The notes below the pieces were generated by a model. That model was not told where the DNA came from. It worked only from the letters and a program-made list of their open reading frames with translations, and did no database searches. The translations under genes were made by a program, and so were the position numbers. A DNA stretch of 64,000 nucleotides from positions 1 through 64,000 of the forward strand of contig CAVRRZ010000004.1 of NCBI GenBank assembly GCA_963723745.1. Direction: 5' to 3'. Origin of the DNA: CAVRRZ01 sp963723745 (GTDB lineage: Bacteria > Actinomycetota > Actinomycetes > Mycobacteriales > Geodermatophilaceae). This document shows, piece by piece, positions 27,754-36,065 of the stretch. The first letter of the stretch is position 1. Each line of letters starts with the position of its first letter.

Positions 27754-28992
27754 TCAGTCGGTCAGGTCGCGCACCAGAGCGTCGGCGAGCAGGCGACCCG
27801 GGTCCGTGAGGACGGCGCGACCCGCATCGTGGGCCGCGGAATCGAGCAGTCCTCGGGCGACGGCGTCCGCGGCCCGGGTGCGGCCGGCGTCGGAGAGCAG
27901 GTCCAGGGGCAGCCCCTCGCGCAGCCGCAGGCGGAGCATGACCGCCTCGAGCGCCCGGTCGGCGTGGTCGAGCAGCTCCCGGCCGGCCGCGGGGCTCTCC
28001 CCCCGGGCGAGCCGGTCGGCGTAGGCGGCCGGGTGCTTCACGTTCCACCAGCGCAGGCCCCCGACGTGGCTGTGCGCTCCTGGCCCGACCCCCCACCAGT
28101 TGCCGTCGGTCCAGTACAGCTCGTTGTGCCGGCACCGGGCGCCGGGCGAGGTGGCCCAGTTGCTCACCTCGTACCAGTCGAATCCCGCCGTCCGCAGGGT
28201 CGCGTCGGCCTGCTCGTAGCGGTCGGCCAGGACGTCGTCGTCCGGCATCGGCAACTCGCCCCTGGCGATCCGGCGGGCCAGGCGGGTGCCGTCCTCGACG
28301 ATGAGCGCGTAGGCGCTCACGTGGTCGACCGGAGCGGCCAGGACCGCGTCGAGCGACGCACCCCAGTCGCCGTCGGTCTCTCCCGGCGCGCCGTAGATGA
28401 GGTCGAGGTTGACGTGCTCGAAGCCGGCGGCGCGGGCCTCCCGCGCCGCCTCGACGGCGCGCCCGGGGGTGTGCCGGCGGTCGAGCACCGCGAGCACGTG
28501 CTCGGCGGCCGACTGCATGCCGAGGCTGATGCGGGTGAAACCGCCCTCGCGCAGCCGGGCCAGTGACGACGGCGTCACCGACTCGGGGTTGGCCTCGGTG
28601 GTGACCTCGACGTCGTCGGCCACGGGGAACAGCTCGCGCACGGCTGCCAGGACGGCGACCAGGTCGTCGGCGGGCAGCAGCGTGGGCGTGCCGCCGCCGA
28701 CGAAGACTGTGGACACGGTGGGCAGGTCGGGGCCGAGGACGGCGGCGGCGGCGCGCAGCTCGCCGATGGCGGTGGCCGCGTAGTCGGCGCGGCTGGCGCC
28801 GGGACCGAGCTCGTCGGAGGTGTAGGTGTTGAAGTCGCAGTAGCCACAGCGGGTGGCGCAGAACGGAACGTGCACGTAGAGCCCGAACGGCGTACGGGTC
28901 AGGCCGTGGCGGGCGGCCTCGGGCAGCCAGTTCCGGTCGAGCCGGTCGGCGGGTGCGGCGGGCGCCGGGAGCAGCGGCGCGGGTGCGGTCAT
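27754..28992 (-). CDS. hemW: radical SAM protein HemW (coproporphyrinogen III oxidase-like)
   Basis: A 412-residue radical SAM protein. The 4Fe-4S motif is in YVHVPFCATRCGYCDFNTYT (CxxxCxxC), followed by VFVGGGTPTLLP, TTEANPESV and GMQSAAEHVLAVLDRRHT, ending with the HemN C-terminal domain (WWGVGPGAHSHVGGLRWWNVKHP). HemW proteins carry and transfer haem; they lack the coproporphyrinogen oxidase activity of HemN. The ATG at 28992 has GGGAGGAG directly abutting it, so the true start may be slightly different. In mycobacteria it also lies near lepA and hrcA. Confidence 0.9.
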   Translation of the reverse strand: MTAPAPLLPAPAAPADRLDRNWLPEAARHGLTRTPFGLYVHVPFCATRCGYCDFNTYTSDELGPGASRADYAATAIGELRAAAAVLGPDLPTVSTVFVGGGTPTLLPADDLVAVLAAVRELFPVADDVEVTTEANPESVTPSSLARLREGGFTRISLGMQSAAEHVLAVLDRRHTPGRAVEAAREARAAGFEHVNLDLIYGAPGETDGDWGASLDAVLAAPVDHVSAYALIVEDGTRLARRIARGELPMPDDDVLADRYEQADATLRTAGFDWYEVSNWATSPGARCRHNELYWTDGNWWGVGPGAHSHVGGLRWWNVKHPAAYADRLARGESPAAGRELLDHADRALEAVMLRLRLREGLPLDLLSDAGRTRAADAVARGLLDSAAHDAGRAVLTDPGRLLADALVRDLTD

Positions 28993-29040
28993 CTCCTCCC
29001 AGTGTGCCGCGCCGCGGCGGCGACCCGGCACGATGCCCGG

Positions 29041-29808
29041 ATGGACGACGCCCAGGTGCTGCAGATCACGGTCGCGGGCGGGGTCGCGACGCTCACCCTC
29101 GACTCCCCCGCCGACCGCAACGCGCTGTCCCGCGCGATGCGCGCCGGACTGCGGACGGCGCTCGCGGACGCGCTCGCCGACGATGCCGTGCGGGTGATCG
29201 TGCTCGACCACACCGGGCGGGTGTTCTGCTCGGGGATGGACATGCGCGAGGCGACCGGCGGCGCGGCGGAGTCGCAGGGCGTGCGCGAGTTCCCCGCGAT
29301 CCTGCAGACCCTCTGGTCCTCTCCCAAACCGGTGCTCGCCGCCGTCCGCGGGCCGGCACGGGCGGGCGGGGTCGGCCTGCTGGCCGCCTGCGACGTCGTG
29401 GTGGCGGCGGCCTCGGCGACGTTCGCCTTCTCCGAGGTGCGCCTCGGGCTCGTGCCCGCGGTGATCTCGGCGGTGGTGCGGCCGCGGATGGCTCCCCATG
29501 CCGCCCACCGGCTGATGCTGACCGGTGAGGTGTTCGACGCCTCGGCCGCGGCCGCGAGCGGGCTGGTGGACCTCGCCGTTCCGGACGACGAGGTCGACGG
29601 CACGGTGGCCGCGCAGGCGGCGGCGCTCGCGGCGGGGGCGCCGTCGGCGCTGGCCGAGACCAAGCGGCTGCTGCGCGCCGGCCAGGAGAACCTGGACTTC
29701 GGGGAACTGCTCGAGATCTCCGCCCGCCGGTTCGCCGGCGACGAGGGGCATGAGGGCATGGCCGCCTTCCGCGAGAAGCGCCCCGCCCGCTGGGTGCCGA
29801 CCGGCTGA
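29041..29808 (+). CDS. enoyl-CoA hydratase/isomerase family protein
   Basis: A 255-residue crotonase-fold protein: VATLTLDSPADRNALSRAM, the oxyanion segments GRVFCSGMDM and AVRGPARAGGVGLLAACDVVV, and FAFSEVRLGLVPAVISAVV. The usual catalytic Glu position of hydratases is within the EVRLGLVPA loop. Divergent from hemW, with 48 bp between the starts. Substrate unknown; possibly fatty-acid or leucine degradation. Confidence 0.85.
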   Translation: MDDAQVLQITVAGGVATLTLDSPADRNALSRAMRAGLRTALADALADDAVRVIVLDHTGRVFCSGMDMREATGGAAESQGVREFPAILQTLWSSPKPVLAAVRGPARAGGVGLLAACDVVVAAASATFAFSEVRLGLVPAVISAVVRPRMAPHAAHRLMLTGEVFDASAAAASGLVDLAVPDDEVDGTVAAQAAALAAGAPSALAETKRLLRAGQENLDFGELLEISARRFAGDEGHEGMAAFREKRPARWVPTG

Positions 29809-29921
29809 CCCTCCGGCTGGCCATCCGGCTCACCTTCGGGCCACCGCCACACCTCCGGGCGGCCTCCTGGTGACCTGCGGGATGGACCTGGCGGGACGGC
29901 GCGAGCTCGCCTTCGCCGGGG

Positions 29922-31697
29922 TCAGCGCAGGCAGCGGGTGTTGTCCGGCAGTCGCCGGGTCACGCCCCGCGCGTCCAGCCACTCGGCCAGGGGCACGGCC
30001 ACCCGGCGGCTGGTCCCCCAGGCCTGCCGGGCCTGGCTCAGCGTGAACGGCTGCGCCAGCGCAGCCAGCCGGTCCCGTGCGACCTGCTCCACACCGGGCG
30101 CCAGGTAGACGCCCTCGCCGACTCGAACCAGCTGGCCGTCACGGACGGCGGCGGCCAGCTCGCGCGCACCCAGACCGGCCGCCGCGAGGTCCGGCGCCTC
30201 GGGCGCCGCGAACGGGTCGTCGGCGAGCCTGGCCAGCACGCCGTCCACGGCACGCTGTACCCGGTCGGGCAGCGCCGCCCGCTCCGGGACCACCCGCCCG
30301 TCGCGCAGGGTCAGCGGGGCTCGGACGACCACGGGAACCAGGTCGGCCGACGGCAGGTCGAGCCCCCGCCGGACGACGTCGACAGGGGGGCCGGGCTCCA
30401 GCGGATGCTCGGCGCGGTGGTCGGCGACCAGTCCCGGCACCAGGGCGGCCAGCTCGTCGACGAGCCCGGGAGCGAGCAGCCACGGCCCGGCGACATGCGC
30501 ATCCGGAGGGACCGGCCACCCCATCGCGATGAACTCGGCCGTCCGGACCACCCGCCTGCGGGCCAGATCGGTCGACGCCCCCTCGGCACCCGGGGCCTGA
30601 GCCGCGAGCTCGGCCGCGCGGCGGCGGGCGGCGCCGCGACGCCGGAGACCGGGCGGGTCGACGTCCCGGACGTCGGCGCCGTACACCCGCCGCACGCCCG
30701 GGTCCCGCAGCAGCAGCCGGTCGCCCACCCGCAGAGGCAACGGGGTCGCGAGGCTCAGCCGGACGACCCCGCCGTCCAGAGGCCGCAGCCGCGCCCCGAC
30801 GGTCGCCGAACCGACGTGCGCGACGGGTCCGGTGGGCAGCGGTCCGTCCGGCTCCGTGCTCAGCTGGACGTCGACCAGCGCGGTGCGGCGGAAGGCCCCC
30901 GGGGTCAGCAGGGCGTCCCCGCGGTGCAGGTCCTCGACGGCCACGCCCCGCAGGTTGAGCGCGACGCGGGCGGTGGCCGCGACCCGATCGACCGTCGTCC
31001 CCAGCGACTGCAGCCCGCGCACGACGACCTCCCGGTCCCCCACCAGGAGCCGGTCGCCGACGGCGACCGCTCCCGCGGCGAGCGTGCCGGTCACCACCGT
31101 GCCCGCGCCGCGCACGGTGAACGCGCGGTCCACCCACAGCCGCACCGGCGCGGCGGTGTCCGGCTCGGGGAGCCCCGCCGTCAGTCGCTCGAGCGCGTCC
31201 CGGAATTCGGGCAGCCCGTCACCGGTGACGGAGCTGACGGCGTACCCCGGGACCTGGCCCAGCGAGGTGCCGGCCAGCCGGGCCCGGACGTCGGCGAGCA
31301 CGGGGGCCGGGTCGGCGAGGTCGCTCTTGGTCACCACGAGCAGCCCGTGCCGGACGCCGAGGGCATCGAGGACGGCGACGTGCTCCGCCGTCTGCGCCGA
31401 CCAGCCGTCGTCGGCCGCGACCACGAGCAGGGCTGCCGGCACCGGGCCGACCCCGGCCAGCATGTTGCCGACGAACCTTTCGTGCCCGGGCACGTCGACC
31501 ATCGCGAGCCGACGTCCGGACGGCAGCGTCGTCCAGGCGAAGCCGAGGTCGATGGTGAGCCCCCGCCGGCGCTCCTCGGCCCACCGGTCGGGCTCCATCC
31601 CGGTGAGTGCGCGCACGAGCGCCGACTTGCCGTGGTCGACGTGGCCGGCGGTCGCGACCACGGACATGCCGTGCGACGAGGGGCGGTTCACGACCAT
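29922..31697 (-). CDS. selB: selenocysteine-specific elongation factor SelB
   Basis: Brings Sec-tRNA to the ribosome at a recoded stop codon marked by a SECIS hairpin. A 591-residue product: EF-Tu-like GTPase (AGHVDHGKSALVRALTG, VDVPGHERFVGNML, VVTKSDLADP), beta-barrel domains, then winged-helix repeats that read SECIS (final WH: FTLSQARQAWGTSRRVAVPLAEWLDARGVTRRLPDNTRCLR). ATG 31697 is supported by GGAGGTGG upstream; an alternative ATG is at 31667. It overlaps the selA end by 10 nt. In this genome it should decode UAG, given the selC anticodon. Confidence 0.95.
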   Translation of the reverse strand: MVVNRPSSHGMSVVATAGHVDHGKSALVRALTGMEPDRWAEERRRGLTIDLGFAWTTLPSGRRLAMVDVPGHERFVGNMLAGVGPVPAALLVVAADDGWSAQTAEHVAVLDALGVRHGLLVVTKSDLADPAPVLADVRARLAGTSLGQVPGYAVSSVTGDGLPEFRDALERLTAGLPEPDTAAPVRLWVDRAFTVRGAGTVVTGTLAAGAVAVGDRLLVGDREVVVRGLQSLGTTVDRVAATARVALNLRGVAVEDLHRGDALLTPGAFRRTALVDVQLSTEPDGPLPTGPVAHVGSATVGARLRPLDGGVVRLSLATPLPLRVGDRLLLRDPGVRRVYGADVRDVDPPGLRRRGAARRRAAELAAQAPGAEGASTDLARRRVVRTAEFIAMGWPVPPDAHVAGPWLLAPGLVDELAALVPGLVADHRAEHPLEPGPPVDVVRRGLDLPSADLVPVVVRAPLTLRDGRVVPERAALPDRVQRAVDGVLARLADDPFAAPEAPDLAAAGLGARELAAAVRDGQLVRVGEGVYLAPGVEQVARDRLAALAQPFTLSQARQAWGTSRRVAVPLAEWLDARGVTRRLPDNTRCLR

Positions 31698-33001
31698 CGG
31701 CGGGCCACCTCCAGCACCGCGCCGGCCAGGACGTCGTCGTCCTCCGGAGCCAGGCTGCGCAGGTCCAGCAGGGTGCGGCCGTCCTCCAGCCGGCCCAGGA
31801 CGGCCGGGCGTCCCAGCCGCAGCGGCTCGGCGAACGACTCGTCGAGTACGAGGGCGACGCTGCTCAAGGGGTGCTCCGGGGCACCGCCGCCACCCACCCG
31901 CGCCTCGGCGTCCACGACGCCGGCACCGACCCCGGCCTCGTGCAGCCGTCGCGCGATCCGCTCGGCGCGGGCGCGGAGGGTGCCGACGTCGGCCGCGAGC
32001 ATCCGCTGCACCGGCGGCACGGGTCCACGCAGCGTGGCCTCGAGCGCCGCGAGCGTCGTCTTGTCCACCCGCAGGGCCCGGTAGAGCGGATGCCGACGCA
32101 GCCGCTGCACCAGCTCCGCCCGGCCCAGCACCAGCCCCGCCTGCGGGCCGCCGAGCAGCTTGTCCCCGCTGGCGAGCGCCAGGTCCGCCCCGTCGGCCAG
32201 GGTGGTCTGCAGATCGGGCTCACCGGGCAGGGCCGGGTGCGGGCGCAGCAGCCCGGACCCGACGTCGGCCACGAGAGGGACGCCGCGCCCACGCAGGGCT
32301 GCGGCCAGTTCGGACACCGGCACCGCACGGGTGAAACCACGGACGACGAAGTTGGACGGGTGCACCTTCAGCACCGCCCCGGTGTCGTCGTCCAGGGCGT
32401 CCCGGTAGTCGTCGAGGGTGACCCGGTTGGTCGTCCCGACCTCGCGCAGCCGCGCGCCGGTCGCCGCCAGCAGATCGGGGATGCGGAAGCCGTCGCCGAT
32501 CTCGACCAGCTCACCCCGGGCGATCACCAGCTCCCGGCCCTGGCCCAGGGCCGTGGCCACGAGGGCCAGGGCGGCTGCGCAGTTGTTGACCACGATCGCG
32601 GCCTCGGCGGCGGGCACGGCGGTCAGGAGCGCGGCGATCGCGGCCGCGCCGCGCGGGCCTCGCCGCCCGGTGGCCAGGTCCAGTTCGACGTCGGCGGTGC
32701 CGCCGGCCGCCGCGATCGCACCGAGGGCCGCCGGCGACAGCGGTGCCCGCCCCAGGTTGGTGTGCACGAGCACCCCGGTGGCGTTGAGCACCGGCCGCAG
32801 GCTCGCCGCCTCGGCGGGAAGCTCGGCGACGACGGTGGCGACGGCGTCCCCGGGGGCGAGCGCGCCGGACCGGACACGCTCCTGCACGCCGTGCACGACG
32901 GCCTTGACCAGCTCGCGGCCCAGCCGTTCGGCCGCGACCGCCAGCCGGGGGTCGGCCAGCAGCGCGTCGGTGCGCGGCACCTGCCGCCGGATGTCGCTCA
33001 T
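31688..33001 (-). CDS. selA: L-seryl-tRNA(Sec) selenium transferase SelA
   Basis: A PLP enzyme that converts Ser-tRNA(Sec) to Sec-tRNA(Sec) using selenophosphate. A 437-residue product with the N-terminal RRQVPRTDALLADPR domain that grips tRNA(Sec), NATGVLVHTNLGRAPLS, VVNNCAAALALV, and the PLP lysine in ALASGDKLLGGPQAGLVLG. It starts 31 bp downstream of the selC 3' end on the same strand and overlaps selB, making selC-selA-selB one likely transcription unit. Confidence 0.96.
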   Translation of the reverse strand: MSDIRRQVPRTDALLADPRLAVAAERLGRELVKAVVHGVQERVRSGALAPGDAVATVVAELPAEAASLRPVLNATGVLVHTNLGRAPLSPAALGAIAAAGGTADVELDLATGRRGPRGAAAIAALLTAVPAAEAAIVVNNCAAALALVATALGQGRELVIARGELVEIGDGFRIPDLLAATGARLREVGTTNRVTLDDYRDALDDDTGAVLKVHPSNFVVRGFTRAVPVSELAAALRGRGVPLVADVGSGLLRPHPALPGEPDLQTTLADGADLALASGDKLLGGPQAGLVLGRAELVQRLRRHPLYRALRVDKTTLAALEATLRGPVPPVQRMLAADVGTLRARAERIARRLHEAGVGAGVVDAEARVGGGGAPEHPLSSVALVLDESFAEPLRLGRPAVLGRLEDGRTLLDLRSLAPEDDDVLAGAVLEVARRWS

Positions 33002-33031
33002 CGTGACGGAGCGTAGGCGGCGGGAGGGAAT

Positions 33032-33127
33032 TGGCGGAGGCGGACGGGAATCGAACCCGCCTGACCGAGTTGCTCGGCCACGTCGGCTTTAGAGGCCGCG
33101 GGGGCCACCAGGCACCCTGACGCCTCC
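33032..33127 (-). tRNA. selC: tRNA-Sec with CTA (amber) anticodon
   Basis: Read from 33127, the gene has the tRNA(Sec) hallmarks. Acceptor and T stems stack to 13 bp (7 + 6). There is a long D-arm and a long variable arm (8-bp stem, loop CAA, 33062-33080). It has discriminator G and encoded CCA at 33034-33032. The anticodon loop at 33094-33088 is CTCTAAA, giving U33 and anticodon CUA at 33092-33090; the canonical loop would be CTTCAAA (UCA). Two bases differ, so a single sequencing error cannot explain it. It should insert selenocysteine at UAG. It is directly upstream of selA. Confidence 0.93.
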
Positions 33128-33161
33128 ACCGGGGAGCGTACGGGCTCCGCTCGCGCAGGAA

Positions 33162-33839
33162 ATGTCGGAGGTGCCTGCCAGCATCCGCGGCGTGAACAGC
33201 ACCGAGCCCCGCACCGCCGCGCCGCTGCCTCCGGTCGCCCTCACGCCCGACGAGGCGGCCGCCGTGACGCTCGCGCTCGCCGCTCGCCCCGCGGGCCTGG
33301 GCGCGGTGGAGCAGGCCGCCCTCGAGAAGGTGCTCGAGGCGCTCGAGCCCGACCCCGTGCGCCGCGCCACCCTGTTGTCGACGAGCCGACAGGTCAGCGC
33401 GGAGGCGGGGCGGGCCGAGGAGCTGCGGAGCCTGCTGGAGCGCGCCGTCACCGCCGGTCGGGTGCTGGCCCTGCGCTACCGGGACGGCCGCGGCCGCATC
33501 ACCCGGCGCGACGTCGAACCTCAGCTGGTCGTGCGCAGCAGCGAGCACTGGCTCCTGGTGGCCTGGTGCCAGGAGCGGCAGGCGTTGCGCTGGTTCCGCG
33601 CCGACCGCATCCAGGAGGCGGACCTCACCGACCGGCCTGCGCCGCGGCGCGACCTGACGGGCCTGGGTGCCCCACCGGCCGGTGGCGCCCCGACCGGCCG
33701 CACCCCGACCGGCCGCACCCCGACCGGCCGCCACCCGGCCGGTCGCGCGCTGCGTGCGAAAGCAGCGCAGATTCCGGCCGCAGAGTCACCGGAACGGCCT
33801 CGCCTGGTGCTGCTGCCCGGCGGCCGGGCCGGCTCCTGA
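33162..33839 (+). CDS. WYL-domain protein without HTH
   Basis: A 225-residue protein. The middle (LLERAVTAGRVLALRYRDGRGRITRRDVEPQLVVRSSEHWLLVAWCQERQALRWFRADRI) is a WYL domain, usually a ligand-sensing part of transcription regulators such as PafBC. No N-terminal winged helix is present; instead there are 90 residues of helical sequence. The C-terminus holds a 15-bp repeat (33690-33734) giving three PTGRT-like units. ATG 33162 is the first start after selC; GTG 33192 is an alternative. Divergent from selC. Confidence 0.7.
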   Translation: MSEVPASIRGVNSTEPRTAAPLPPVALTPDEAAAVTLALAARPAGLGAVEQAALEKVLEALEPDPVRRATLLSTSRQVSAEAGRAEELRSLLERAVTAGRVLALRYRDGRGRITRRDVEPQLVVRSSEHWLLVAWCQERQALRWFRADRIQEADLTDRPAPRRDLTGLGAPPAGGAPTGRTPTGRTPTGRHPAGRALRAKAAQIPAAESPERPRLVLLPGGRAGS

Positions 33840-33902
33840 CCGGGGCCGGTGATCGACAGCCGAGCGGGAGCCCACGGCGTCGCACTGGGTAGCGTCGGGG
33901 CG

Positions 33903-34913
33903 GTGACGACCGCGCCCGCGACCATCCGGCTCACCCAGTACGCCCACGGGGGCGGCTGCGCCTGCAAGATCCCGCCGGGCGAACTCGAGTCCGTCGTCGC
34001 CGGCCTGACCCGGACCGGTCCGGCGGGTCCGGCGGCCGACCTCGTCGTCGGGCTCGACGACGGTGACGACGCCGCGGTGGTCCGCCTGCCCAGCGGCCAG
34101 GGCATCGTGCTCACCACCGACTTCTTCACGCCGGTCGTCGACGACGCCTACACCTTCGGCCGGATCGCCGCGGCGAACGCGCTCTCCGACGTGTACGCGA
34201 TGGGCGGCACCCCGGTCGTGGCGGTGAACCTGCTGGGCTGGCCGCGGGACGTGCTGCCCGCCGAGCTGGCCGCCGAGGTGCTCCGCGGTGGGCTGGAGGT
34301 GGCCCACGAGGCGGGATGTCACGTCGGGGGCGGGCACTCCGTCGACGACCCGGAGCCGAAGTACGGCATGGCGGTCACCGGAGTGGTCGACGTCGAGCGC
34401 GTGATCCGCAACGACGCGGCCGTCGCCGGCTCACCGCTGTCGCTGACCAAGCCGCTCGGCGTCGGCGTCCTCAACAGCCGGCACAAGGCCACCGGGCAGG
34501 TGTCGGAGGAGGCCGTGGCCGCCATGACCACCCTCAACCGGGAGGCCGGCGCCGCCGCGCTGGCCGCGGGCATCCGCGCCGGCACCGACGTCACCGGCTT
34601 CGGCCTGCTGGGTCACCTGCACAAGATGGCCCGGGCCAGTGGCGTCACGGCGGTCGTCGACGCCGCCGCCGTTCCCTACCTCGCCGGCGCCCGCGCGGCG
34701 CTGGCCGAGGGCCACGTATCCGGCGGCACCCGCCGCAACCTCGACTGGGTGCGCCCGCACGCCGACCTCGCGGCGGTGAGCGAGGACGAGGCGCTGCTGC
34801 TCGCCGACGCGCAGACCTCCGGCGGGCTGCTGCTGGCCGGCGAGGTGCCGGGCGCACCGGTGATCGGCGAGTTCGTGCCGCAGCGAGGGCACCTCACCGT
34901 CATCGTCCGCTGA
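33903..34913 (+). CDS. selD: selenide water dikinase SelD (selenophosphate synthetase)
   Basis: Makes selenophosphate, the Se donor for SelA. A 336-residue AIRS/PurM-type protein: LTQYAHGGGCACKIPPGEL contains the catalytic Cys and Lys, then GLDDGDDAAVVRLPSGQGIVLTTDFFTPVVDDAYTFGRIAAANALSDVYAMGG, and GTDVTGFGLLGHLHKMA. The catalytic residue is a normal TGC cysteine, not a recoded codon. GTG 33903 is preferred; an in-frame GTG at 33849 adds a non-conserved leader. Its last codons are inside the first unit of an 80-bp tandem array. Confidence 0.95.
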   Translation: MTTAPATIRLTQYAHGGGCACKIPPGELESVVAGLTRTGPAGPAADLVVGLDDGDDAAVVRLPSGQGIVLTTDFFTPVVDDAYTFGRIAAANALSDVYAMGGTPVVAVNLLGWPRDVLPAELAAEVLRGGLEVAHEAGCHVGGGHSVDDPEPKYGMAVTGVVDVERVIRNDAAVAGSPLSLTKPLGVGVLNSRHKATGQVSEEAVAAMTTLNREAGAAALAAGIRAGTDVTGFGLLGHLHKMARASGVTAVVDAAAVPYLAGARAALAEGHVSGGTRRNLDWVRPHADLAAVSEDEALLLADAQTSGGLLLAGEVPGAPVIGEFVPQRGHLTVIVR

Positions 34914-35320
34914 CAGGCGAGGGAGCATCGCAGCGAGGAACGAGCGAGGAGCGGACCGAGCCGCGGAAGCGGACCGCAGCCATCGTCCGCTGACAGGCGA
35001 GGGAGCATCGCAGCGAGGAACGAGCGAGGAGCGGACCGAGCCGCGGAAGCGGACCGCAGCCATCGTCCGCTGACAGGCGAGGGAGCATCGCAGCGAGGAA
35101 CGAGCGAGGAGCGGACCGAGCCGCGGAAGCGGACCGCAGCCATCGTCCGCTGACAGGCGAGGGAGCATCGCAGCGAGGAACGAGCGAGGAGCGGACCGAG
35201 CCGCGGAAGCGGACCGCAGCCATCGTCCGCTGACAGGCGAGGGAGCATCGCAGCGAGGAACGAGCGAGGAGCGGACCGAGCGGCGGAAGCGGACCGGAGC
35301 CATCGTCCGCTGACAGGCGA
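34901..35320. repeat. 80-bp tandem repeat, five copies plus 20 bp, spanning the selD stop
   Basis: Units at 34901, 34981, 35061, 35141 and 35221 are 80 bp each; the first four are identical and the fifth has two G-for-C changes. A partial copy (35301-35320) follows. Each unit begins CATCGTCCGCTGA, the last codons and stop of selD, so the array grew by duplicating the selD tail and its flank. At each junction GCGGAC and GTCCGC can form a 6-bp hairpin. Because 80 is not a multiple of 3, reading frames cycle; the long reverse-strand frame here is an artefact. Confidence 0.93.
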
Positions 35321-35420
35321 GAACCCGCGCCCGGACCCGTGGCCCGACGGCGGACGCGCTGCCATCCTGTCCGGCGCACCGCATCGAGGACGCTGCGGTT
35401 CCGCATGAGGGAGGCCGGAC
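35321..35420. other. short spacer after the tandem array
   Basis: About 100 bp between the last partial 80-bp unit and the GTG of the secreted protein at 35421. It must hold that gene's promoter if the array does not; no clear -10/-35 pair is visible. GAGGGAGG at 35408-35415 is the ribosome binding site. Confidence 0.4.
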
Positions 35421-36002
35421 GTGGGACGTCGCTGGTGGTCGGTTCTGCTGGTCGCGGTCCTGTCGACCGGGGTCTCGTCGGCGACGGCGTCGGCGGGCAC
35501 GGGCGGCGGTGCGGTCACCAGCTACTTCGGCGGCGCGTTCGTCGGCAGCGGCGGCCAGAGCGGCAGCGATGACGTCTTCGCCGACGTCCGGGTGTGGGCA
35601 CCCGGCGGGGCCACGGCGTTCGGCAACGGCGAGTTCTTCGTGCGCGGCTACGACTGCCTCACCGAGGACACCGTCCGAGCCAGGGTGGACCGGCTGCGGT
35701 CGGCCACCGCGCACGGTCGCCTGGCCCTGGACTGCTGGCTGCACGACGCCCCGAGCCACGGCGACCCCCGCCCGGTGCACGTCACCGGGGTCGCGATCGT
35801 GGCGCTGCGCTGGGCCGGCACGGGACCGGTCACCTACCGCACGCTGCGCGATCCGGCCTGCACCTACCGGTTCGCCGACCGGCACGCCGACGTCACCGGC
35901 ACGGTCGTGATCCGACTGCCCGCGCTCGGCTTCCGGGCCACGGCCACTCCCCTGGGTGCCGACAGCGACCACCTGACCCGCGAACGCGCGTGGTGCCGCT
36001 GA
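35421..36002 (+). CDS. secreted hypothetical protein
   Basis: A 193-residue protein with a clear Sec signal peptide (MGRRWWSVLLVAVLSTGVSSATASA, cleavage probably after ATASA near residue 25). The mature part is beta-rich with several Cys (YDCLTEDTV, LDCWLHDAP, PACTYRFAD, WCR at the end) that could form disulfides outside the cell. I recognise no family. GTG start with GAGGGAGG upstream. Confidence 0.72.
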   Translation: MGRRWWSVLLVAVLSTGVSSATASAGTGGGAVTSYFGGAFVGSGGQSGSDDVFADVRVWAPGGATAFGNGEFFVRGYDCLTEDTVRARVDRLRSATAHGRLALDCWLHDAPSHGDPRPVHVTGVAIVALRWAGTGPVTYRTLRDPACTYRFADRHADVTGTVVIRLPALGFRATATPLGADSDHLTRERAWCR

Positions 36003-36065
36003 TCGGCGGGCCGGACCGTGGCGGCGGTGTCGCCGGGCCAGCGGCGGTGCCATAACGTCGCGGCC

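Noticed and set aside
33903..34913. SelD as a selenoprotein
   Set aside because: The catalytic residue is encoded by TGC (Cys), with no TAG or TGA in frame.
34901..35320. 80-bp array as a CRISPR array
   Set aside because: The copies are contiguous with no unique spacers, and no cas genes are present.
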